From: UBA8524 sp964215915
GTDB lineage: Bacteria > Bacteroidota > Bacteroidia > UBA8524
Reading direction: 5' to 3'
Assembly (NCBI GenBank): GCA_964215915.1
Contig: CAXPEB010000067.1
Span: forward strand, 1-18,212
Length of the DNA stretch: 18,212 nucleotides
Part shown: piece by piece, positions 6,324 to 12,474 of the stretch
Layout: every line of letters starts with the position of its first letter
Position numbering within the stretch: position 1 is the stretch's first letter
The notes under the pieces: generated by a model
What the model saw: only the letters and a program-made list of their open reading frames with translations
Told to the model about the DNA's origin: nothing
Databases searched by the model: none
Made by a program: the position numbers and the translations under genes

Positions 6324-7472
6324 ATGGAACACAAGGAATACATCATACTGGGAGCGGGAATAGGCGGACTGAGCACCGCGATCGCGCTGGCAAAAATCGG
6401 GGTAGAGGCAACCGTGCTCGAAGCAGCGCCTGAATTTCATCCGACAGGGGCAGGAATTACACTGGCAGCCAATGCTATGGAAATTATGGATCGTCTGGGC
6501 TTGGCGGAAGTCCTGAAAAACAAAGGAAGATGCCTGGAATCGGCTACGGTGGCAGATGGGCACGGAAGGCTTATCAGCCGGATCCGGATCAAAGACCTTG
6601 GCCTGAAACATCCCTTGCTGGGTATACACCGCGGCGATCTCCACGAAGTACTTATCGATGCGTTGGAACCGGAGCAGTTGCGCTGGGGCTATAAGTTGAA
6701 AACATCGGAAGTACTTGATGACAGGGTGGTCCTGCATTTTGAATCGGGTGAAGCCCTGTCCTGCAACTACCTCATCGCGGCTGATGGAATCGGTTCTCTT
6801 GTGCGCAAAAACCTCAATCCAACGGCAGTGCCGCAGTATGCGGGCTATACCTGCTGGAGAGGGGTATGCCGGATGCAGGCGAATGACGAGGCAGAGGCTG
6901 TGGAGATCTGGGGGAATAAGGGGCGATTCGGGTATGTGCCGGTAGATGACAACAGGATGTATTGGTTTGCTACGGCAAATGCACCGGGAAAAGACCCTGA
7001 AATGGGTAGTTTGGGTGTTGATGGACTGGTACGGCGTTTTGCCGACTACCCGGAAATCGTTATCCGGTTGATACGGAATACGGCCGCTGATCAGGTATTG
7101 TGGAACGATATCCTCGACTTACAACCCAACCTGCAAAGTGCTTACGGCAGGGTGCTGTTATTGGGGGATGCCGCTCATGCCACCACTCCTAACATGGGGC
7201 AGGGAGCGTGTATGGCTATTGAAGATGCCTGGTACCTGGCCGCATTTATGGAAAGAGAGAGTAATCCGGAGAAAGCGTTTGAAACATTTTCGGAATTTCG
7301 CCGCCCCCGAACCGCCCTCATCATACAAAGAAGCCGTAAACTGGGCGCTCTGGCTCAACGGGAACGCGGACTGATTGCCGGGTTGCGTAATGCCTTGTTT
7401 CGCGGTATTCCGGAGCACATGGCTTTGAAGACCATGAGAAAGACCTTAGCTCTGCCTCCTATGCCGGCCTAA
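6324..7472 (+). CDS. FAD-dependent monooxygenase (PHBH-fold, class A)
   Basis: 382 aa, the full length for single-component flavoprotein hydroxylases. The three family fingerprints are present: GAGIGG (10-15) with Glu33 closing the Rossmann FAD site, the DG motif AADGIGSLVR (152-161), and the GD motif LLGDAAHATTPNMGQGACMA (279-298), which binds the FAD ribityl and lies near the active site. R103 in GIHRGDLH is the conserved Arg before the substrate domain, and GYTCWRGV (174-181) is typical of the urate/salicylate-hydroxylase and zeaxanthin-epoxidase-like branch. It uses NAD(P)H and O2 to hydroxylate or epoxidise a small substrate, not identifiable here. The fold is shared with TetX, but nothing shows tetracycline activity. 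It lies 56 bp after the Crp/Fnr gene and ends 7 bp from the convergent CoA-binding gene. Confidence 0.88.
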   Translation: MEHKEYIILGAGIGGLSTAIALAKIGVEATVLEAAPEFHPTGAGITLAANAMEIMDRLGLAEVLKNKGRCLESATVADGHGRLISRIRIKDLGLKHPLLGIHRGDLHEVLIDALEPEQLRWGYKLKTSEVLDDRVVLHFESGEALSCNYLIAADGIGSLVRKNLNPTAVPQYAGYTCWRGVCRMQANDEAEAVEIWGNKGRFGYVPVDDNRMYWFATANAPGKDPEMGSLGVDGLVRRFADYPEIVIRLIRNTAADQVLWNDILDLQPNLQSAYGRVLLLGDAAHATTPNMGQGACMAIEDAWYLAAFMERESNPEKAFETFSEFRRPRTALIIQRSRKLGALAQRERGLIAGLRNALFRGIPEHMALKTMRKTLALPPMPA

Positions 7473-7479
7473 TACCGGC

Positions 7480-7839
7480 TTAATACTGGCCGCTTCCGAG
7501 TAACACGAGGGTACAGGCATATTCGGTATCAATGCCTTCGGCTTCAGCCAGATCCCTTAACTCCTTGTTTTCGGTTCCGGGATTGAAAATGATCCGTTTA
7601 GGGTGAAGTTCCAGTATCTGATCGTAATACTGTTTTTGCAAAGAAGGATTGATGTACAAGGTAATCGTATCCACATCCTCATTCGCCGGAAATTCGTGAA
7701 TGATCGGTTTCCCGGCGACTTCTCCGCGTTTTACCCCGAAAGGAATGAATTCGTGTCCGTTGTTTTTCAGCGAATGTGCGGCACGGTAAGCATAGCGGTC
7801 GGGGTTATTGCTGGCACCTATGATCAGCGTTTTTTTCAT
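7480..7839 (-). CDS. CoA-binding domain protein (YccU-like)
   Basis: 119 aa, essentially one Rossmann-like CoA_binding_2 domain. The N-terminal LIIGASNNPDRYAYRA (5-20) is the family signature (GAS-x-NP-x-R). It is followed by VDTITLYINP (56-65) and RIIFNPGTEN (82-91), the NPGxEN motif near the nucleotide site. YACTLVLL near the C-terminus holds the conserved Cys (C109). In this family CoA binding, sometimes with a CoA-cysteine disulfide, is known, but the physiological role is unclear. Its ATG overlaps the ferritin stop by 4 bp, so it is translated with ferritin, suggesting an iron/redox-stress setting. Confidence 0.88.
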   Translation of the reverse strand: MKKTLIIGASNNPDRYAYRAAHSLKNNGHEFIPFGVKRGEVAGKPIIHEFPANEDVDTITLYINPSLQKQYYDQILELHPKRIIFNPGTENKELRDLAEAEGIDTEYACTLVLLGSGQY

Positions 7840-8363
7840 ACATCCATCTCCGAATTCAGGGGAGGGTTAGGGGAATTGGCCATACTTCCCAGGTCTTTGT
7901 CCAAAAGGTAAAGTCCGTCGGTATTTTCTCCCACCATTTTGATTTTGTCTACAATGGTACGGAACAGGTTTTCTTCTTCAAGTTGTTCGGCAACATACCA
8001 CTGCAGGAAGTTGAAACTGGTAAAGTCTTTTTCAGCCAGGGCAAGGTTAACCAGTTCGTGAATGGCTTCGGAAACCTTTTTCTCATGGCCAAGCACCCGA
8101 TCAAATAACTGCTGGAAGCTATGGTATTCATGGCTGGGCTGATCTACGGCAGGAGCCTTGGCAAAACCACCGGCGTCGTTGATGTAAAAGAACAGTTTCT
8201 GCATGTGCATTTTCTCTTCTTCCGCCTGGTTGTATATGAATTTGGAGGCCCCTTCAAACCCATTGATATCCAGCCAGGAGGCCATGGCTAAATACTGAAA
8301 ATACGAAAAGGCCTCAAGAGCTACCTGATCGTTAAGGGCGACTTCCACTTTTTTCGATAACAT
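7836..8363 (-). CDS. ftnA: Bacterial non-haem ferritin
   Basis: 175 aa four-helix-bundle ferritin that aligns almost without gaps to E. coli FtnA. All ferroxidase ligands are present at the same numbers: E17, E50 and H53 (EEEKMH), E94 (GHE), Q127 and E130 (QWYVAEQLEEE), plus Y24. It would oxidise Fe(II) and store it as a mineral inside a 24-mer shell in the cytoplasm. The C-terminal tail after GLYLLDKDLG is slightly longer than in FtnA and rich in Asn, Ser and Pro. No haem-binding Met as in bacterioferritin is evident. The start ATG (8361-8363) lies only 4 nt after a perfect TATCTTTG promoter box, so the mRNA is probably leaderless or nearly so. It is followed by the overlapping CoA-binding gene. 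Confidence 0.95.
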   Translation of the reverse strand: MLSKKVEVALNDQVALEAFSYFQYLAMASWLDINGFEGASKFIYNQAEEEKMHMQKLFFYINDAGGFAKAPAVDQPSHEYHSFQQLFDRVLGHEKKVSEAIHELVNLALAEKDFTSFNFLQWYVAEQLEEENLFRTIVDKIKMVGENTDGLYLLDKDLGSMANSPNPPLNSEMDV

Positions 8364-8367
8364 GAAA

Positions 8368-8375
8368 CAAAGATA
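8368..8375 (-). promoter_or_regulatory. -7 promoter box of ferritin
   Basis: On the minus strand the sequence is TATCTTTG, a perfect TAnnTTTG box, followed by TTTC and then the ferritin ATG. Transcription would begin within a base or two of the start codon. No -33 TTG is found at usual spacing. Confidence 0.6.
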
Positions 8376-8472
8376 ATAAAGCTCCTTGCAGTTTGTGCGG
8401 CTGTTGGGTATTGGACATTGGCTTTAGCCATTAGCTGTTTGCTATTGGAAGGAAAGGCACTTCTTCGTGCTC

Positions 8473-8501
8473 TGTCAAGTCGAGCACGTCGAGACTTGAC
8501 A
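8473..8501. repeat. REP-like palindrome 2
   Basis: Perfect 9-bp arms TGTCAAGTC (8473-8481) and GACTTGACA (8493-8501) flank the 11-nt loop GAGCACGTCGA, which matches 9 of 11 bases of the loop of palindrome 1 (2681-2691). The arms of the two are different, yet each pairs perfectly with its partner. Confidence 0.75.
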
Positions 8502-8524
8502 AAGAAACCAGTCATTCTTCATTT

Positions 8525-8540
8525 CCCGCAGAAAACGCGG
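8525..8540. repeat. CCCGC hairpin element shared with the 145-bp unit
   Basis: CCCGCAGAAAACGCGG can fold (CCGC with GCGG). It matches the CCCGCAGAACTCGCGG hairpin that begins at 2783 and 2928 in the tandem units. All three copies are preceded by TTT or TTTC-type bases. Confidence 0.6.
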
Positions 8541-8977
8541 ATGGACGTCGGTGTTTGCCGAATACCCCTTCTTGCGAACTGACATCAGCGGGATCTGAGG
8601 AGTTCTCCTTTGCCCAGAATACGAAGAGTTAGGATCAAGTCAAAAAGTTGTGGGGACATTTTACTATTCGGAAGTGGAGAAACTTTTCTTCCTATCCAAC
8701 GAATCAAAAGAATGCCCACCGCCATAAGGAATAGGGTATTCGGAATATTGAACGTAAATCTTTCTCCGCCATCAGGCCATTTTCCTGCAGCGCGTGCCGC
8801 AACAAAAGCATGCAGGAGCCTGTGCGCCAAATCGCCTTAATCTTTTCTTATGACAGGAGGTTGCCTGTTCCCCTTATCTTGACAACCGAAGTTCTCCAAA
8901 GGAATACGGTCATGGAAAAGATTCCAGCGATGGCCAAGCTTTTGTGGCGGAGGGAGGTTGGTGCGGCAGGAAGGCGC

Positions 8978-9045
8978 CTTCAGGAAAACTGTCCTTTTTT
9001 CGCCCATTTTTAGACAAATAAAAAATGGGCATCCAAGCAAGAACA
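8978..9045 (-). repeat. Dispersed hairpin repeat, copy 1
   Basis: Read on the minus strand this 68-bp segment matches 18144-18212 on the plus strand with only three substitutions and one 1-base indel. Its core is a perfect inverted repeat, GCCCATTTTT (9002-9011) and AAAAATGGGC (9021-9030), with a 9-nt loop, followed on the minus strand by the block GAAAAAAGGACAGTTTTCCT. No transposase is attached. Confidence 0.85.
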
Positions 9046-9130
9046 CAACGATCGAAAAGCACATAACCAGATTGTTCCGCCCACAGGTTTTGATCCTGAT
9101 CCAAGAGTTACGGTTGAAGAAAACTGCCCG

Positions 9131-9165
9131 AGAAAAGAAAAACCCCGGCAGAATATGCCGGGGTT
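9131..9165 (-). terminator. Rho-independent terminator of the 9197-11803 gene
   Basis: Perfect 9-bp GC-rich stem AACCCCGGC (9141-9149) and GCCGGGGTT (9157-9165) with a 7-nt loop. On the minus strand it runs into TTTTTCTTTTCTC. It lies about 30 bp beyond the stop codon of the large T9SS gene, the right place and strand. Confidence 0.9.
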
Positions 9166-9196
9166 CCATACGCCATAAAAACTATAAACAAATCGC

Positions 9197-11803
9197 TTAC
9201 CTGTTTTGAATAACAAGGCGTTGCGCATATTGTTTGCCGTTGAGGCTGATTCGGATGAAGTAAACACCATTGCTCAGTCCGCTGAGGTCGATGCTCTCAG
9301 TAGCAGCAGGTTTGTCGAGGCTACGTACTACTTTGCCGCTGAGGTCGGTGAGTTCGATACGGTTAGCTGCTTCGTGCATTTCTACAGTCAACACCTGGTT
9401 AGCCGGGTTCGGGTAGATCCGCGCAACATTGGATGCTTCTTTGATACCATCGATAATATCTCTTTCGAAGGTGATGGTGTAAGTATCCTGGGCCCATTCT
9501 ACCTGGTTGCCATTGTCAGCACTAACGGTCCAGATCAGGGTCAGTGAGCCACCGATAGGAAGGTTAGCGGAAAAGGCATCTGCCAATTGCTTGTAGGTAA
9601 AGGTCAACGTAGTATCCGTACCTGCAGAAGAACTGAACACCGGGTTGCTGAAATCACCGGTAGGTAAGTCAAGCATGAAGGTGTATGTCGGGGCTCCGCC
9701 TCCGTTGAGGGCTGCTGAAGTTGACCACTCAATGTCTACTTCGGTAGTAGGGTCACCGGCCAGGGTAATAGTAGCGTTATCTGCCGGGCTCAGCAGGTTA
9801 AAGGGACCCAGTTCGTCGATGATCACATCGGTAGTGTATCTCGGGAAAAGCTGATAGCCGGAATTTCTCGGGTTGCTGGCGTCGTACTGTCCGCCAAGTC
9901 CGATTACATCGAAGTTACCGGTAGGAGCAGTCGTATTAGCGATACCGCTGGTAGGAAGAACACGGATCTCAAAAGTATCGTTGGTAACGGTGTTGTATAC
10001 CTTGTAGTTCGTACCTGAACCGGTAACCGACCAGGTAGGAGTGGGGCTAACAAAAGCCACATTATTGACCCTTACCAGGTCATTCTCGGCACTTTCGTCC
10101 AGTGTATTTACCACTCGCGGCATTTTCAAAGCAGCACCGCTTTTCAGGAGTTTGATGGTATCCAGGAAATCCAGTTGAACCAATCCGTTGAAATGAGTCA
10201 GGCGTCCGCGCATCAGGATAGAGTCTCCTTCGGTAATGGTATATCCGAAATCCGGAGCAGAAGAAGGAGCGAAGTTGCTGATACCTGCGGTTTCGTCGAT
10301 GATGGTGAAGGAATATCCACTGGTGCGGGTATTGGTTCCGTAAACCACACCGGTTACTTCAAACAGAGAGTCTACGGAAATAGGCAGGAAGTCACCGTCA
10401 AGTTGCTTGATCTCAGCGATCTTGGCATATTTATAATCGTTTTCCTGGATGCTGATCTCGAAAGAGTCATTGGTACCTTTGTCGCCACCGGCTACCATCA
10501 ATCCGAGTTTGTTGTTGCGGAAACGTGGACCGGAGATGTTGTCGTCAATAAAATCAATCTTGAAATACTGGATGGTTGGCGTGGTTCCGTCGAAAGTAAG
10601 CTGAGGTCCGGGAACAAAGTTGTAGTGCGTTCCCTGAATAGCGGTTTTTCCTACACCGGAAACGATCTCTACCATAACGGTGTTTCCGCCCAGGTTGGTC
10701 ACTTCTACACCGATGCTGTCCCTGCCACCGCTTTCCATAAAGGATCCGCTGGTGGAAATGAACTGAACCACAGGATTGGCAAGTCCTTCACCCATAGCCA
10801 GTAACTGGTTTTTGAAGGCTCCCGGGCTGCTGATCTGGATCGTATCAGCGTAGCTGCCTCCGCTGGTTGCATTAATTCGCACTTCCACCGTGGTGCTTAC
10901 ATTACCGGAGCTTGGAGTAAGGTTGATGCTGTTGGAAAAGGAGCCGGCACCGCCGGTACGTACTTCGAAAGGAGCACCCACGCTTACGGTAATGTCATTG
11001 GTCAGGTTACTTCCCAGTACTACAAAGCTCTGTGCTGCAGAAGGAACGTTCACCTGGTTTTGTCCGAAATCGCCGTTCCAGAGTGCCTGGCTAACACGGA
11101 TCATCGGGTTAAAGGAGAAAATACCGAATTCCTGGCGTCCGTTCTCCGAAGGATCGTGGTCCATACGGTCATTGTTGGCTGTCCAGTTAGCCGGGTTCAC
11201 GATCTTGTTCAGGAGGCTGGCCTTCACATCAATACTGTCTCCGCTATAGAAACCGTTGTCGAAATCACCTACGTGGAAAGCATTCACCCCTTTGGTTAGT
11301 CCGGCAGGAACGTAGCTTCTGTTGGAGTTGATGGTTCCGTTGATATCGATATAGTCGGAAGAGCCCCAGTTAATGCTGAAAATAAAGGTGGGGTTGTTCA
11401 CTGTGCCCTGGAATACCTGGATCTGATCTCCGGTAGCGGAGAAAAACATGGCGCTTCCGGACGGAGCGGTTACCACACCGATGTTGGCCTCGTAATCGTC
11501 GCCATTGGAATTCGGAGCGATCACATTCACTTTGGTTCCTGCGGGAAGGTTGGTATTGGCTTTCCACATGAAGTAACCTTCACCGGCGCCACCCAACTGC
11601 TGGTTCACGCTGTCCCAGGGCAAATCGGAGAACCCGATCTCAGTGCCAGAAATCACATCGGTCAGCAGTACGAAGCTGAACTCATCCGGATTGTCGGCTG
11701 CATAAGCCGTAACAGCCACATCCCCTGCGGAGAGGGTAGTCTGCGCCTGTACCAATCCGCCGAAGCCGATGGCAACACACATACTCAATAGAATTCTTTT
11801 CAT
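9197..11803 (-). CDS. Large multidomain secreted protein with T9SS type A sorting domain
   Basis: 868 aa from ATG 11803, chosen because MKRILLSMCVAIGFGGLVQAQ is an ideal signal peptide; an ATG four codons upstream (11815) is also possible. Apparent domains, numbered from that upstream ATG: an N-terminal beta-rich module (26-235, AGDVAVTAYAADNPDEF) common in secreted Bacteroidota proteins; an Ig-like stretch (240-345); a Calx-beta-like domain (348-460, THYNFVPGPQLTFDG); an OB-fold/DUF5689-like region (465-665, FEVTGVVYGTNTRTSGYSFT); a SusE-like domain (671-785, FNLLSPADNATITL); and the sorting domain (798-872, ARIYPNPANQVLTVEM ... GLSNGVYFIRI). No catalytic residues are obvious, so it is more likely an adhesive or binding surface protein than an enzyme. 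It is monocistronic, with its own TAATTTTG box and terminator. Confidence 0.88.
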   Translation of the reverse strand: MKRILLSMCVAIGFGGLVQAQTTLSAGDVAVTAYAADNPDEFSFVLLTDVISGTEIGFSDLPWDSVNQQLGGAGEGYFMWKANTNLPAGTKVNVIAPNSNGDDYEANIGVVTAPSGSAMFFSATGDQIQVFQGTVNNPTFIFSINWGSSDYIDINGTINSNRSYVPAGLTKGVNAFHVGDFDNGFYSGDSIDVKASLLNKIVNPANWTANNDRMDHDPSENGRQEFGIFSFNPMIRVSQALWNGDFGQNQVNVPSAAQSFVVLGSNLTNDITVSVGAPFEVRTGGAGSFSNSINLTPSSGNVSTTVEVRINATSGGSYADTIQISSPGAFKNQLLAMGEGLANPVVQFISTSGSFMESGGRDSIGVEVTNLGGNTVMVEIVSGVGKTAIQGTHYNFVPGPQLTFDGTTPTIQYFKIDFIDDNISGPRFRNNKLGLMVAGGDKGTNDSFEISIQENDYKYAKIAEIKQLDGDFLPISVDSLFEVTGVVYGTNTRTSGYSFTIIDETAGISNFAPSSAPDFGYTITEGDSILMRGRLTHFNGLVQLDFLDTIKLLKSGAALKMPRVVNTLDESAENDLVRVNNVAFVSPTPTWSVTGSGTNYKVYNTVTNDTFEIRVLPTSGIANTTAPTGNFDVIGLGGQYDASNPRNSGYQLFPRYTTDVIIDELGPFNLLSPADNATITLAGDPTTEVDIEWSTSAALNGGGAPTYTFMLDLPTGDFSNPVFSSSAGTDTTLTFTYKQLADAFSANLPIGGSLTLIWTVSADNGNQVEWAQDTYTITFERDIIDGIKEASNVARIYPNPANQVLTVEMHEAANRIELTDLSGKVVRSLDKPAATESIDLSGLSNGVYFIRISLNGKQYAQRLVIQNR

Positions 11804-11823
11804 AAAAAGCGTCATTTTTGTTG

Positions 11824-11831
11824 CAAAATTA
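11824..11831 (-). promoter_or_regulatory. -7 promoter box of the large T9SS gene
   Basis: The minus strand reads TAATTTTG, a perfect TAnnTTTG match, 8 nt before the first ATG (11815) and 20 nt before the one I prefer (11803). The spacing gives a short leader. A -33 TTG is not evident. Confidence 0.6.
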
Positions 11832-11842
11832 GGGTCATTGGA

Positions 11843-11857
11843 TTAACAGTTTGTTAA
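11843..11857. promoter_or_regulatory. AT-rich palindrome in divergent intergenic region
   Basis: TTAACA (11843-11848), GTT, TGTTAA (11852-11857) is a perfect inverted repeat between the divergent T9SS and DUF3109 genes. It lies 12-26 bp upstream of the T9SS -7 box. It could bind a regulator, but AT-rich palindromes of this size also arise by chance. Confidence 0.3.
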
Positions 11858-11883
11858 CCATCTTTTAACAAAATTAAAGGGTT

Positions 11884-12474
11884 TTGGTTCGAATCGACGA
11901 AACATTGGTATCGGATGATGTGCTGAAGGAGCATTTCGTGTGTAACCTCGAGGCTTGCAAAGGTGCCTGCTGCATTGAAGGCGACCTGGGAGCCCCACTG
12001 GAAAAAGAAGAATTACCGGCTATCCGGAAAAACCTGCTGGCTTTTCTGGAACGACTCCCTGTCGATCAGCAGGAATCCATAAGGGAAAAAGGTTTCTATG
12101 AAGTAGCGCCTGATGGGGAGTTGGTCACGCAGTGTATGCCCGACGGGCGTTGTGTTTTTGTAACGGAACACGAAGGCATTCTGGGTTGTGCCATGGAAGA
12201 AGCCCATCGCGAAGGTCAGAGCGATTTTCTCAAACCGGTTTCCTGCCACCTGTATCCTGTAAGGGTCAAACGCTATAAGGAATTTACTGCGGTCAACTAC
12301 GACGAATGGTCCATCTGTTCCCCGGCATGTATTCATGGAGCCAAGCTGGGGGTAAGGGTTTATGAATTCGTCGAAAACGCATTGGTACGCAAATTCGGGG
12401 AGGAATGGATGGAAACGCTTAAGGCCACCGCCAAACACCTCGAAGAGGAGGAGGCTAAAAACGCCGGACACTAA
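11884..12474 (+). CDS. DUF3109 family cysteine-rich protein
   Basis: 196 aa, full length for the family. The N-terminal VRIDETLVSDDVLKEHFVCN followed by LEACKGACCIEGDLGAPLE is the family signature and fixes the start at TTG 11884: the frame has a stop at 11875 and no ATG before this conserved region. Cys20, C25, C29 and C30, with C84, C90, C102, C121 (SCHLYPVRV), C145 and C149, suggest bound metal or an Fe-S cluster, as proposed for related YkgJ-type proteins, but no biochemical role is established that I know of. It runs divergently from the T9SS gene. Its last 20 bp overlap the 3' end of pbpC on the other strand, and no terminator separates them. Confidence 0.88.
   Translation: MVRIDETLVSDDVLKEHFVCNLEACKGACCIEGDLGAPLEKEELPAIRKNLLAFLERLPVDQQESIREKGFYEVAPDGELVTQCMPDGRCVFVTEHEGILGCAMEEAHREGQSDFLKPVSCHLYPVRVKRYKEFTAVNYDEWSICSPACIHGAKLGVRVYEFVENALVRKFGEEWMETLKATAKHLEEEEAKNAGH

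Larger units (their letters stand above)
8364..9196. other. Gene-free repeat island 2
   Basis: 833 bp without a convincing gene. It starts with the ferritin promoter, followed by TTGGGTATTGG and TAGCCATTAGCT phrases shared with island 1, a REP-like palindrome (8473-8501), the CCCGCAGAAAACGCGG element (8525-8540), about 400 bp I cannot assign, a dispersed hairpin repeat (8978-9045) and a terminator (9131-9165). Short open frames (for example 8585-8830, -) lack a normal start, ribosome site or recognisable domain, and look like repeat-derived or decayed sequence. Confidence 0.8.

Noticed and set aside
6324..7472. TetX-type tetracycline resistance gene
   Set aside because: Only the general PHBH fold is shared; local motifs fit the urate/salicylate-hydroxylase-like branch and there is no mobile-element context.
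7463..7479. GCCGG/CCGGC palindrome between convergent genes as a bidirectional terminator
   Set aside because: The 5-bp stem overlaps the FAD monooxygenase stop and has no T-run on either side.
8585..8830. 81-codon minus-strand frame with a hydrophobic stretch
   Set aside because: TTG start, no recognisable domain, embedded in a repeat island; could be a decayed fragment but I cannot support a gene.
10175..10804. 209-codon plus-strand frame
   Set aside because: Antisense to the large T9SS protein; low-complexity translation without motifs.
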